In this document: piece after piece, positions 7,858 to 16,872 of the stretch
Layout: each line of letters starts with the position of its first letter
How positions within the stretch are numbered: position 1 is the first letter of the stretch
Assembly: GCA_964460035.1 (NCBI GenBank)
Contig: CAYWPG010000002.1
Coordinates: 62,001-126,000 of the forward strand
DNA from: CAYWPG01 sp964460035
GTDB lineage: Bacteria > Pseudomonadota > Gammaproteobacteria > Nitrococcales > AK92
DNA length: 64,000 bases
Direction of reading: 5' to 3'
Program-made: the position numbers and the translations under genes
The notes under the pieces: generated by a model
The model's database searches: none
Seen by the model: only the letters and a program-made list of their open reading frames with translations
What the model was told of the DNA's origin: nothing

Positions 7858-10380
7858 ATGCGTCAGTATCGCGGAAGAATCCTGGCCTACCTGGCCATTA
7901 TCCTAATCGGCCTGATGAGCGCGCTACCCAGCCTGCTCCCACCAAAGGCGCTTGAATCATTACCATCCTGGTTAACCGATAACCGCATCACCCTGGGACT
8001 GGATCTCAGAGGCGGCTCCCACCTGCTGCTCGAAGTCGACACCGAGCGGTTAATCGCGGACGAGATCGACAACGCCGCCGCAACCCTTGCGCGCGCTCTG
8101 GATGCTGCGCAGATTCGCCATGGAGCGGTGGCGAATAATGGCCGCGCGGCCAGCATTCCCGTGCGCGATGCCGCCGCACGGGAAGAGGCGGCGCGCCTAG
8201 CGCGCGAGTTGGCACAGCAAGAGGGAGTGGGCTCCTACTCGGTGTCGGTCACCGACTCTGCGGTGGTACTAACGCCTACCCGCTTTTTCGCCGACGAACT
8301 GATCGCCGACGCCGTGGAGCGAAGCGTGGAGGTATTGCGCCGGCGCCTGGACGAGACCGGTGTAGTCGAGCCCACTATTGCCAGACAAGGCAAGGACAGC
8401 ATTCTGATCCAGCTGCCCGGCGTGGAAGACCCTTCGCGCATCCGCGATCTGATCGGGACCACAGCGCAGCTGAGCTTCCACCTGGTAGCGCGCGAGGACG
8501 CGACCCCGGGCATGGTCATGACAGTGCCCGGCCCTACACCCGAAAGCGAATATCTCCTGGAGAAGCGGATCTTGCTCGAAGGCGGCCGACTGCGGGATGC
8601 GCGCACGGCGTTCAACCCCGAGACCAACGCGCCGGTGGTCAACTTCCGCTTCGACAAGGAAGGCGCCGAACGTTTCGCCGAGATCACCACCGCCAACGTC
8701 GGCAGGCAACTGGCAATCGTGCTCGATGGACAAGTCATCACCGCCCCCGTGATCCAGAGCGCTATCACCGGCGGCAGGGGCGAGATCAGCGGGCAGTTCA
8801 CGGTAGCGGAAGCCAGTGACCTTGCGCTGCTGCTGCGGGCCGGCGCGCTGCCCGCACCGTTGAAGGTCATCGAAGAGCGCACGGTTGGGCCGGATCTGGG
8901 TAGCGACGCCATACAAATGGGGCTGTTGACAGGCATCATTGGCGCCGCATTGGTATTCGCCTTCATGCTCGGCCTGTACGGCCGCTGGGGGCTGATCGCG
9001 AACCTCTCGCTCGCCCTGAACGTGCTGCTCTCGCTCGGCGTGCTGAGCTTTCTCGGGGCGACGCTAACGCTGCCCGGCATTGCCGGCCTGATCTTGAGTA
9101 TAGGCATGGCCGTAGATGCCAACATTCTGATCAATGAGCGTATCCGCGAGGAAACCCGGCGCGGCAAAAAGCCTTTCGCCGCACTGGATGCCGGGTTCAA
9201 GAGAGCTTATCGAACCATTGTCGACTCCAACGTCACCACGCTGATCGCGACCTGCTTGCTGTTCCTGTTCGGCACCGGTCCTGTGCGTGGATTCGCCGTG
9301 ACCATGGCGATCGGTATCTGCATGTCCATGTTCACAGCCGTTGCCGTTACCCGCCTGATCATGGAATGGCGCGTGCGCGTGAAGCGCCCGGCACGCCTGG
9401 AAATATCGGGCTTCAAAGCGCTGGATGGGCTGGGAGCGAGTGGCCCCGTCCCCTTCATGCGCACGCGCGGGTTCGGCCTGTTGCTGTCTGGCCTGCTCTC
9501 GCTGGCCTCGCTTGGGCTGCTCGTATATCCCGGCCTTAATCCCGGGCTGGACTTCCAGGGTGGCACGCTGGTGGAGGCGCAGACCTCCGAGAACATTGCC
9601 GCCGACACGCTGAGGAACGCGCTAAGAGAGCATGGGCTGGGAGACGTGGCGATCCAGCAATTCGGCAATGCCGGCTCGTTCCTGATCAGAGCGCCGCTGC
9701 AAAGCTCGGAAGATGCCGCCAGCCGAGCGGTGGTCAATCAGGTCAAGAGCACCGTGCAGGAACTCGACCCTAGCTCCAGCTTCCCACGCGTAGAAGTGGT
9801 GGGCCCGAAGGTAAGCGGCGATTTCGCGGACCTGAGCATACTGGCAGTGATTCTGGCCAGTCTCGGCATGCTCGCCTATCTATGGATACGCTTCGAATGG
9901 CCGTTCGCGGTCGGGGCGATGCTGACCATAGGGCTCGATATCACCAAGACCTTGGGCTTCTTCGCGCTTACCGGGCTGGAATTCAATCTGGTCGCGGTTG
10001 CCGCCCTGCTAGCGCTGATCGGCTACTCGGTGAACGACAAGGTAGTGGTGTTCGACCGGATCCGGGAGACGTTGGGCAAGAACCCAGAACGGCCGCTGAA
10101 GGAGGTAATCGATGAGAGCATCACGGCCACGCTCACACGGACGACCTTCACGTCCGCCACTACGCTGCTCGCTCTGCTGCCTATGGGCATAGCCGGTGGC
10201 GCGGCGGTTACGAGCTTTGCGCTGCCGATGCTGTTCGGCATCGTGATCGGAACCAGCTCGTCAATCTTCGTTGCCTCGCCTATCGTGCTGCTGCTCGTCC
10301 AGCGCTTTCAGCAAGGACGTACGGCTTTGGGCAAACTGAATGCCTCAGCGAAGCAGGCGACCGAGGCGTCATCGCACTGA
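7858..10380 (+). CDS. Fused protein translocase subunit SecDF (probable accessory paralogue)
   Basis: 840 residues joining SecD and SecF, which use the proton gradient to help pull exported proteins across the inner membrane. The SecD half starts with TM1 and the LGLDLRGGSH motif (about 46-55), carries the large periplasmic P1 domain and a TM block with GMAVDANILINERIREE. The SecF half has GLDFQGGT at about 562-569 and ends with GYSVNDKVVVFDRIRE and its TM block. The ATG at 7858 has a GAGGACTGCTC leader. Gammaproteobacteria usually have separate secD and secF next to yajC and tgt; neither is here. I infer a second, specialised copy, since the canonical set would lie elsewhere. Confidence 0.87.
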   Translation: MRQYRGRILAYLAIILIGLMSALPSLLPPKALESLPSWLTDNRITLGLDLRGGSHLLLEVDTERLIADEIDNAAATLARALDAAQIRHGAVANNGRAASIPVRDAAAREEAARLARELAQQEGVGSYSVSVTDSAVVLTPTRFFADELIADAVERSVEVLRRRLDETGVVEPTIARQGKDSILIQLPGVEDPSRIRDLIGTTAQLSFHLVAREDATPGMVMTVPGPTPESEYLLEKRILLEGGRLRDARTAFNPETNAPVVNFRFDKEGAERFAEITTANVGRQLAIVLDGQVITAPVIQSAITGGRGEISGQFTVAEASDLALLLRAGALPAPLKVIEERTVGPDLGSDAIQMGLLTGIIGAALVFAFMLGLYGRWGLIANLSLALNVLLSLGVLSFLGATLTLPGIAGLILSIGMAVDANILINERIREETRRGKKPFAALDAGFKRAYRTIVDSNVTTLIATCLLFLFGTGPVRGFAVTMAIGICMSMFTAVAVTRLIMEWRVRVKRPARLEISGFKALDGLGASGPVPFMRTRGFGLLLSGLLSLASLGLLVYPGLNPGLDFQGGTLVEAQTSENIAADTLRNALREHGLGDVAIQQFGNAGSFLIRAPLQSSEDAASRAVVNQVKSTVQELDPSSSFPRVEVVGPKVSGDFADLSILAVILASLGMLAYLWIRFEWPFAVGAMLTIGLDITKTLGFFALTGLEFNLVAVAALLALIGYSVNDKVVVFDRIRETLGKNPERPLKEVIDESITATLTRTTFTSATTLLALLPMGIAGGAAVTSFALPMLFGIVIGTSSSIFVASPIVLLLVQRFQQGRTALGKLNASAKQATEASSH

Positions 10381-10403
10381 CGGCACCCCAACCCGCCAAG
10401 GCC

Positions 10404-10439
10404 AGGCTGTCAGCTTCCCGCCGAGGAAGCTGACAGCCT
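10404..10439. terminator. Hairpin between convergent secDF and ech
   Basis: Perfect 15-bp stem AGGCTGTCAGCTTCC / GGAAGCTGACAGCCT with a 6-base loop in the 63-bp gap between convergent stops. Neither side has a T run, so it is a hairpin that may stop both genes rather than a canonical terminator. Confidence 0.6.
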
Positions 10440-10443
10440 TCGC

Positions 10444-11286
10444 TCAGTTGCCCGCATTGCGCCGGTAAGTATCCAGTCCCGGGCGGATGCTCTTCTCGTC
10501 GAGGAACTGCTTCAGACCCTGCTCGCGCCCTTTTTCCGGGTCGCGGAAGTTCGACTGATCCAGTTTGGCGTACAAGTAGTCCTCCGCCTGATCCCAACCG
10601 AACTCGCGGGCGACTTTGAAGCCCACCTTCGCGGCCCGCACGACCACCGGGTTCTTCTGCAGCAGGCTCTGCGCCAGCTTCTCCACTTCCTCACGCAATT
10701 GCGCGCGCGGAACGCTCTTGTTGACCAGCCCCATCTCCGCCGCGCGCTGCCCGCCGAAGGTCTCACCGGTCATGATGTAGTAGAGCGCGTTACGCATGCC
10801 CACGGTATCAGCCAAAGCTTTGCTCACCAGGTTTCCGGGCGGGATCCCCCAGTTCACCTCCGATAGCCCGAACGTAGCCTCATCGGCGGCAATGGCCAGA
10901 TCGCAGGCCACCAGGGGCGTGAACGCGCCACCGAAACACCAGCCGTTGACCATGGCAATAGTGGGCTTGGCGTACAGCCGGAGCAGGCGCCACTGCCAGA
11001 GGGAGGCTTCGCGGCGCACTTTCAGCTCCAGCACTTCCGGACCGGCGTCCGTTTCCCGAAAGTACTCTTTCAAATCCATACCCGCGGAGAACGAATCACC
11101 CGCCCCCGTGAGCACCAGCACCTGCGCCTGCGCATCCTGCTCCAGCGTCTCCAGAACGTCCGCCATCTCCCGGTTTAAGGTGGGATTCATCGCGTTGCGT
11201 TTGTCCGGCCGATTCAAGGTGACCCAGGCGATACCGCCCTCTACGTCCACCTTGACCGTTGACCAACGACCGTCATAACTAGCCAT
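10444..11286 (-). CDS. ech: Hydroxycinnamoyl-CoA hydratase-lyase (feruloyl-CoA to vanillin)
   Basis: 280-residue crotonase-fold enzyme that hydrates feruloyl- or p-coumaroyl-CoA and cleaves it to vanillin or 4-hydroxybenzaldehyde plus acetyl-CoA. Typical features are the oxyanion-hole segments AGMDLKEYF and NGWCFGGAF and the LSEVNWGIPPGN stretch with the catalytic glutamate. Length and sequence match HCHL/Ech enzymes rather than fatty-acid enoyl-CoA hydratases. A GGAGGGG ribosome site precedes the ATG at 11286. It is divergent from marR across the shared operator and supplies the aldehyde for Vdh. Confidence 0.92.
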   Translation of the reverse strand: MASYDGRWSTVKVDVEGGIAWVTLNRPDKRNAMNPTLNREMADVLETLEQDAQAQVLVLTGAGDSFSAGMDLKEYFRETDAGPEVLELKVRREASLWQWRLLRLYAKPTIAMVNGWCFGGAFTPLVACDLAIAADEATFGLSEVNWGIPPGNLVSKALADTVGMRNALYYIMTGETFGGQRAAEMGLVNKSVPRAQLREEVEKLAQSLLQKNPVVVRAAKVGFKVAREFGWDQAEDYLYAKLDQSNFRDPEKGREQGLKQFLDEKSIRPGLDTYRRNAGN

Positions 11287-11307
11287 AGCCCCTCCAAAAT
11301 CACATTT

Positions 11308-11326
11308 ATATCAGGTTGGTTGATAT
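11308..11326. promoter_or_regulatory. Dyad operator between ech and marR
   Basis: ATATCA-N7-TGATAT is identical in core and spacing to the dyad between fcs and vdh. It overlaps the -10 box of the ech promoter, so the bound protein would repress ech and probably its own gene. Confidence 0.75.
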
Positions 11327-11351
11327 TAGGAATGCTATAGTAGTGTTCCAA
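11323..11351 (-). promoter_or_regulatory. Putative ech promoter
   Basis: On the minus strand TTGGAA (11346-11351) and TAATAT (11323-11328) are separated by exactly 17 bp, 37 bp upstream of the ech ATG. The -10 overlaps the dyad operator. Confidence 0.55.
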
Positions 11352-11389
11352 TACACGCAACCGGAAAATGCCACACGGGAAGGCTTCTA

Positions 11390-11857
11390 TTGATCGCACG
11401 TAACTTGAACCAGCAGGGCGCCGCCCCGGCTTCGCGGATTTCGTACCTGGTAGGGCGGCTGGACCGCGCGCTACGGCGTCACATAGCCGACGCCGTCGGC
11501 CCTTTTGGGCTCACCACCCAGCAGTACACCGCGCTCTCCGTGCTGCATGCCAAAGGGCGGCTATCCAATGCTCGGCTCGCCCAGCGCTCGTTTATCAGTC
11601 CTCAAGCCGCTAACGAGATGGTGAAGACGCTGGAGGCCAAGGGGCTGGTTTGCCGCGAGCACAACCCGGCGCACGGGCGCATCATCTGGATTCGGCTTAC
11701 CGAAGAAGGCGAAAAGCTGCTCGCTCAATGCGATGAAGCGGTAGACCGGCTGGAAGCGATCATGCTCCAGGAGCTCTCGGACGAGCAGCGTACGCAGCTG
11801 GCCCGCGCTCTGGCCGCCTGCGCACGAGCCCTTGGCGCGGGATCGCCCGAGGTTTAA
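11390..11857 (+). CDS. MarR-family regulator of hydroxycinnamate catabolism
   Basis: 155-residue winged-helix dimeric repressor. The HTH region (about 50-110) includes LTTQQYTALSVLH, RLAQRSFISPQAANEM and a basic wing near HGRIIWIRLT. Family members in this position (FerC, FerR, CouR types) repress ferulate or coumarate genes and release DNA on binding the CoA thioester. The likely start is TTG at 11390 with GGGAAGG eight bases upstream. It is divergent from ech; the dyad operator lies between them and again between fcs and vdh. Confidence 0.85.
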   Translation: MIARNLNQQGAAPASRISYLVGRLDRALRRHIADAVGPFGLTTQQYTALSVLHAKGRLSNARLAQRSFISPQAANEMVKTLEAKGLVCREHNPAHGRIIWIRLTEEGEKLLAQCDEAVDRLEAIMLQELSDEQRTQLARALAACARALGAGSPEV

Positions 11858-12023
11858 GACAAGCTTCGCCAGCCGCGGCACAGCAGCGCCAAGCACCGTC
11901 CGGGAAGCAACGGATGCGCAATAGCGTCGATGTGACCGGTCGCCGTGCCCCCTGAGAAACTACGCTGGCAGATCGCTGCGCTGCCCGTTCGGACACGGAG
12001 CGGCGTTCTCGCTGTGGCTGGCT

Positions 12024-12920
12024 TCAGACCAGGCTGCTGCGAAGGCGAAAGGCCTTGGGCGAAACCCCTACGTAGCGTTTAAAGAAGCGCGTGAAATAAG
12101 CGGGCTCCGAGAAGCCCAGATAATCCGATACCTGGTTGATCGGCATGCTCGTATAGATCAAGTTCCGCTTGGCCTCCAGAACCAGCCGCTCGTGCACTAT
12201 CTGCAACGCGGTACGTCCGGTCAGGCGCCTGCACACGGTGTTGAGGTGCCCAGGGCTGATCCCGATCCGGGCCGCGTAGTCGTCGATAGAGAGGTGCTCC
12301 TTGAACGAGCGCTCCACCAGCATGGAGAAACGCGTCAGATATTCGCCGCCCGGCGTCGGCGCGGTGCCCGCGGTACCCGCCTCCTGTACGGCTTGACGTT
12401 CGACCCAGATGACCAGCGCAGCGATCAGCGATTGCAGCGCAAGGTCGCGCCCGCTGTCACTACCGGCATACTCGCGCCCTATGGCCTCGACCAAGGTCCT
12501 GACATAGTCCTCGTCGCTGCCCAACGCGTAGCAACCGGCATGCTGCAGCGCATCCCGCTGCGGGCCCATCTGCTCGCGCAGGCGCTGCGTAAGCGGCGCC
12601 GCCAGAGTGATCACCTGCCCGTCTATATCCTCGGAGAATGCGAAGCCGTGGATGCACATTTCCGGCACCAGCACCAAGGACGGCTCGCTCAGCTCGGATT
12701 GGCGGCCATCCAGATGCACCAGGGCCTCGCCGCTTTGCACGCACAAAAGATGCACTAGATCACGGTGACGATGAGGCTTAATTATCCAATTGTGCTGGCG
12801 ACTGCGAAGCGCGATGGTCTCGCAGTGGATCAGATCAGGCGTCGGCCAATCCCGCGTCTCGCCGTACAGTTTGAAAACCGGGATGCCGTTGTCGCGCCGC
12901 TGGTTAAATGTTGTCTGCAT
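12024..12920 (-). CDS. pobR: AraC-family activator, PobR type
   Basis: 298 residues with an N-terminal cupin-like effector domain (histidine-rich IIKPHRHRDLVHLL near 55) and two C-terminal AraC helix-turn-helix motifs (about 195-290, ending in SDYLGFSEPAYFTRFFKRYV). AraC-type PobR proteins activate pobA in response to 4-hydroxybenzoate. It is divergent from pobA, the usual arrangement. The ATG at 12920 with GGGGTG upstream is preferred over an open extension that would run into the intergenic dyad. Confidence 0.85.
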   Translation of the reverse strand: MQTTFNQRRDNGIPVFKLYGETRDWPTPDLIHCETIALRSRQHNWIIKPHRHRDLVHLLCVQSGEALVHLDGRQSELSEPSLVLVPEMCIHGFAFSEDIDGQVITLAAPLTQRLREQMGPQRDALQHAGCYALGSDEDYVRTLVEAIGREYAGSDSGRDLALQSLIAALVIWVERQAVQEAGTAGTAPTPGGEYLTRFSMLVERSFKEHLSIDDYAARIGISPGHLNTVCRRLTGRTALQIVHERLVLEAKRNLIYTSMPINQVSDYLGFSEPAYFTRFFKRYVGVSPKAFRLRSSLV

Positions 12921-12985
12921 CACCCCAACCACTGAAAAGTCCAATTTTTCCCGCTCATCGTGCCTGTAGCTGCAGGTCCTCTTGT

Positions 12986-13005
12986 GCGAACAATACTGAG
13001 TTCGC
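12986..13005. promoter_or_regulatory. Dyad in the pobR-pobA intergenic region
   Basis: Perfect 6-bp arms GCGAAC and GTTCGC separated by 8 bp, 80 bp upstream of pobA. A GATAAA sequence at 13014-13019 could be the pobA -10, placing the dyad over the -35 as expected for an activator. PobR as ligand is inferred. Confidence 0.45.
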
Positions 13006-13084
13006 GAGACGACGATAAAAAGCGCCCGGCCCTGCCCCAACGACTGCGAGCCCTGGGTGCTGCGTACGGAGGAGAGTACCGATC

Positions 13085-14269
13085 ATGAAAACGAAGGTTG
13101 CGATTATCGGCGCCGGCCCATCGGGGCTGCTGCTTGGCCAACTGCTGCATCTGCACGGCATCGATAACGTCATCCTGGAGCGGCAATCGGCAGAGTACGT
13201 GCTCGGACGAGTTCGCGCCGGCGTGCTGGAACAAGGCATGGTCAAGCTGCTGCGCAAAGCCGAGGTGGGCGCTCGCATGGATCGCGAGGGCATTATTCAT
13301 GACGGGATAGAGATCGCTTTCGAAGGCAAGCGGGTACGCCTGGACTTGCGCGAACTCACTGGCGGCGACACGGTCATGATCTATGGCCAAACGGAGGTTA
13401 CGCGCGACCTGATGGAGGCGCGCGCCGAATCCGGCGCTACGACCATCTACGAAGCGAAGAACGTGCAGTTGCACGCGCTGACCAGCAACCGCCCCTATGT
13501 GACCTTCGAGAAAGACGGCGAAACCATCCGGCTGGACTGCGACTACATCGCCGGCTGCGACGGTTACCACGGCGTCTCGCGTCAATCCATCCCGGCCGAC
13601 GTGCTGGAGACGCACGAACGTGTCTACCCTTTTGGCTGGCTCGGCTTGCTCTCGGATACCCCGCCGGTGTCGGATGAGCTGATCTACGTCAACCATGAGC
13701 GCGGCTTCGCCCTTTGCAGCATGCGCTCGCACACCCGCAGCCGCTACTACGTACAAGTGCCGCTGACGGAGAAGGTGGAGGACTGGTCCGACGACCGCTT
13801 CTGGGACGAGCTGACACGGCGGCTTCCGGAAGATGTGGCGGCCAAGCTGGTCACCGGGCCCTCGATAGAGAAAAGCATCGCGCCATTGCGCAGTTTTGTC
13901 GCCGAGCCCATGCAGTACGGCCGGCTGTTCCTGGCCGGGGATGCCGCTCACATCGTGCCACCCACCGGCGCCAAGGGACTGAATCTGGCGGCCAGCGATA
14001 TCAACACGCTCCATGAGTTGCTGGTCAAGATCTATCATGACGGTCGCACCGACTTGATCGAGCGCTACTCCGACACCTGCCTGGACCGGATCTGGAAGGC
14101 GGAGCGTTTCTCATGGTGGATGACCAACATGCTTCACCGCTTCCCGGACCACGATAGTTTCGCGCGCCGGATCCAACGCGCCGAACTGCGCTACTACACC
14201 CAACACGAGGCCGGCCGCCGCGTGCTGGCAGAGAACTACGTGGGGTTGCCGTTCGATACGCTGGAGTGA
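13085..14269 (+). CDS. pobA: 4-Hydroxybenzoate 3-monooxygenase
   Basis: 394-residue flavoprotein that hydroxylates 4-hydroxybenzoate to protocatechuate using NADPH and O2. The FAD-binding GAGPSGLLLG is at about 9-18, the DG motif GCDGYHGVSR at about 158-167, and the second FAD motif AGDAAHIVPPTGAKGLNLA near 285-303. Length is exactly that of classical PobA. A GAGGAGAG ribosome site precedes the ATG. Its product feeds the pca pathway encoded downstream in the window. Confidence 0.96.
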   Translation: MKTKVAIIGAGPSGLLLGQLLHLHGIDNVILERQSAEYVLGRVRAGVLEQGMVKLLRKAEVGARMDREGIIHDGIEIAFEGKRVRLDLRELTGGDTVMIYGQTEVTRDLMEARAESGATTIYEAKNVQLHALTSNRPYVTFEKDGETIRLDCDYIAGCDGYHGVSRQSIPADVLETHERVYPFGWLGLLSDTPPVSDELIYVNHERGFALCSMRSHTRSRYYVQVPLTEKVEDWSDDRFWDELTRRLPEDVAAKLVTGPSIEKSIAPLRSFVAEPMQYGRLFLAGDAAHIVPPTGAKGLNLAASDINTLHELLVKIYHDGRTDLIERYSDTCLDRIWKAERFSWWMTNMLHRFPDHDSFARRIQRAELRYYTQHEAGRRVLAENYVGLPFDTLE

Positions 14270-14307
14270 GCGGCAGGGTATTACGCGCCAGAGTATCGAT
14301 AGAAAAT

Positions 14308-14343
14308 CGAGAGGTGCGGCAGCGAATGCTGCGGCACCTCTCG
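14308..14343 (-). terminator. Hairpin between convergent pobA and dctP
   Basis: A 16-bp stem with one mismatch and loop GAAT. On the minus strand it is followed by GATTTTCT, so it probably terminates the pca-TRAP transcript, and perhaps pobA from the other side. Confidence 0.65.
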
Positions 14344-14403
14344 CACATTAGCTAAGGAGCATGAATAGTCCGGCGATACGCCACTAATGCAGAGGGACCT
14401 GGT

Positions 14404-15471
14404 TTACTGTCCCTGCTGCGTGTAGTGCTCGATCAGCGCCCGTGCGTCCTCGATCAGCGCACGGCCATCCACACCGCGGCTCTCCATCCGCTTGATCCAA
14501 GCCTCCACGACTCGCTGGGCCGGTTCCTTCCACACATCAAGCTCGTCCTCGCTGACCTCGTGCACCTGGTTGCGCCCCGACGCCCGAATTCGCTGGAGCA
14601 CCGAATCGTCGGCGGCGAGCATGATGCGAGCGATCTCCTTGGCTTCGCCCACACCCGAATTGGCGTCGATAACCGCCTTGAGGTCGTCCGGCAACGACTC
14701 GTAACGCTGCTTGTTCATCGCAACGATCATGGTCGAGGTGTAAATAGCCCCGCCGGAGGGGAACAGCGTGTGATTGCGCGCGAGCTCGTCGACACGCAGC
14801 GGCCCCACCACCTCCAGCGGAATCACCGTACCGTCGATTACTCCGCGCGACAGCGCTTCCGGCACCTGCGGCACCGGCATGCCCACCGGCTGCGCGCCCA
14901 GCTCTTGCAAATACTGCGTCATAATCCGGCTAGGACCGCGCATCTTCTGGCGGCGCAGATCCGCCGGGCTCTTCACTAACACGTTGCGCATGTGAATCGC
15001 GCCGGGCGAGTGGGTGAAGAAGACCAGCATGTGGACATCGGAGTACTCGTCCCGCAGGTGTTTCTCATAGAACGCGTGAGCCGCCTGCGCCGTGGCGGAG
15101 AATTCTCCCGGAATGAAAGGCAGGTCGAACACCTCGGACTTGGGGAAGCGATCCACGGTGTAGCCGGTTAGCGTCCAGACGATGTCCACCTGGCCGTCGC
15201 GGGCCTGATCGTACAGCGAAGGCGGCGTGCCGCCCAGCTGCATGGCCGGGAAGATTTGAACCCGCAAGCGACCGTTAGACTGCTCCTCCACCCGTTGCTT
15301 CCAGCCCTCGAAGTAAGTGTGCATGGGCGCGGCGGGCGACAGGAAATGGTGCAGACGCAACGTTATCGGCTGCTGCGCGTGAGCGACTACGCTGCCGAGC
15401 AACATACCGGCGGCGACGGCGGCAGTGACCGCGGGTCTGGCAAATGCCTTCAAAAAGCGTTTTCTAATCAT
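14404..15471 (-). CDS. TRAP transporter solute-binding protein DctP (copy 1)
   Basis: 355 residues with a signal peptide ending at VVAHA (about 1-32) and a DctP-family binding fold. The QLGGTPPSLYDQARDG and DIVWTLTGYT segments and the conserved arginine region KMRGPSR, expected to hold the carboxylate of the ligand, are visible. It is the last gene of the pcaIJDC-dctQM-dctP run, 81 bp after dctM, with GGAGAGAAG upstream. The substrate is probably an aromatic acid or a pathway intermediate, judged from the operon. It is clearly paralogous to the orphan DctP at 23851. Confidence 0.92.
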   Translation of the reverse strand: MIRKRFLKAFARPAVTAAVAAGMLLGSVVAHAQQPITLRLHHFLSPAAPMHTYFEGWKQRVEEQSNGRLRVQIFPAMQLGGTPPSLYDQARDGQVDIVWTLTGYTVDRFPKSEVFDLPFIPGEFSATAQAAHAFYEKHLRDEYSDVHMLVFFTHSPGAIHMRNVLVKSPADLRRQKMRGPSRIMTQYLQELGAQPVGMPVPQVPEALSRGVIDGTVIPLEVVGPLRVDELARNHTLFPSGGAIYTSTMIVAMNKQRYESLPDDLKAVIDANSGVGEAKEIARIMLAADDSVLQRIRASGRNQVHEVSEDELDVWKEPAQRVVEAWIKRMESRGVDGRALIEDARALIEHYTQQGQ

Positions 15472-15552
15472 TCTTCTCTCCTACCTGTGCTTGCTGCGGT
15501 TGTTATCGTTGGTCTTGCTTCGGAACGTGAAACACCACGGTACAGCGCTTGG

Positions 15553-16872
15553 CTAATCAATCAACCTCACCAGGGCCAGCGTAATGATGGGGAAGGCAAC
15601 CAGGACCGCCACCCGCACCAGGTCTGCGGCCAGAAACGGCAGCACGCCGCGTATGGTCTCGCTCATACGCACACCGGGCGCCATCGAGTTGATGATGAAA
15701 AGATTCAGCCCCACCGGGGGTGTGATTAACCCCATTTCCACCACAATCAACGCCAGGATGCCAAACCACAACGCCGTCTCCTCCGGCGTCAGGCCGAAAT
15801 CCAACGACACCACGATGGGGAAAAATATGGGAATGGTCAGCAGAATCATGGACAGACTGTCCATCACGCAGCCCAGCACCACATAGCAGGCCAGAATAGC
15901 GATGATGATCAGCCAGGGGCTGACCTCCAGCCCCGCCACCCACGCCGCCCCGGTCTGCGGCAGGTAAGTCAGCGCCAGAAAATTGTTGAACAGCGATGCG
16001 CCCAGGACGATGAAGAAAATCATCCCGGTACCGGTGGCCATGCCGAATACGCTGTCGGCAAAGCCTTTCCAGCTCATGCTCCGGCGCAGCACGGCGAGCA
16101 CGAAGGTGGCCACGGCGCCAACGGCAGCGCCTTCGGTAGGCGTGAAAATCCCGACATAGATGCCGCCGATTACCAGGGCGAAGATGAACAGCACCGGCCC
16201 GACCGCTTGCAGCGATGTAAGACGCTCGCGCGCGGGCGCTTTGGGCACTACCGGCGCTGACTCGGGGAACAAGCGTACGTACAGCGACACCGCTGCCATG
16301 TAACTGAGCATGGCCAGAATGCCGGGGACCAACGCCGCTGCGAACAGCTTAGCAATGTTCTGCCCAGCGAGAATTGCATATACCACCAGGACGATGGACG
16401 GGGGAATCAGAATTCCCAAAGTGCCGCCCGCAGCCAGGGTGCCTGTGGCGATGCCGCCCGCGTAGCCGGCGCGCTTCATCTCGGGCAACGCAACCTGCGC
16501 CATGGTGCCCGCCGTGGCCAGTGAAGAGCCGCTCACCGCGCCGAACGCACCGCAGGCGCCGATGGCCGAGATCGCTACGCCCCCGCGCTTATGGCCTAGC
16601 CAACTGCGCGCGGCACGAAAAAGCGCCGCGGACATGCCGGCCTGCGAGGCGAACTGCCCCATCAGCAGGAACATGGGGATAATGGATAACGAGTAATTGG
16701 AGAAATACTCGTACGGTTGCGTTTTCAAGCTGTTGAGGAACGGGCCGATGCCGATGATCCCGGCCGAACCGATAGCGCCCACCAGCAGCATGGCAAGCCC
16801 GATGGGCACACGGATCGCCATTAGAACGAACAGGGCAAGAAACCCGATCAGACCAAGACCTACGCCTTCCAT
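15553..16872 (-). CDS. TRAP transporter large permease DctM
   Basis: 439-residue, roughly 12-TM DctM-family membrane subunit that carries the ion-coupled translocation path. It contains the family segments GACGAFGAVSGSSLATAGTM and TPTEGAAVGA. The ATG at 16872 overlaps the dctQ stop (ATGA), so the two are translationally coupled. It is part of the TRAP system appended to the pca operon. Confidence 0.94.
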   Translation of the reverse strand: MEGVGLGLIGFLALFVLMAIRVPIGLAMLLVGAIGSAGIIGIGPFLNSLKTQPYEYFSNYSLSIIPMFLLMGQFASQAGMSAALFRAARSWLGHKRGGVAISAIGACGAFGAVSGSSLATAGTMAQVALPEMKRAGYAGGIATGTLAAGGTLGILIPPSIVLVVYAILAGQNIAKLFAAALVPGILAMLSYMAAVSLYVRLFPESAPVVPKAPARERLTSLQAVGPVLFIFALVIGGIYVGIFTPTEGAAVGAVATFVLAVLRRSMSWKGFADSVFGMATGTGMIFFIVLGASLFNNFLALTYLPQTGAAWVAGLEVSPWLIIIAILACYVVLGCVMDSLSMILLTIPIFFPIVVSLDFGLTPEETALWFGILALIVVEMGLITPPVGLNLFIINSMAPGVRMSETIRGVLPFLAADLVRVAVLVAFPIITLALVRLID

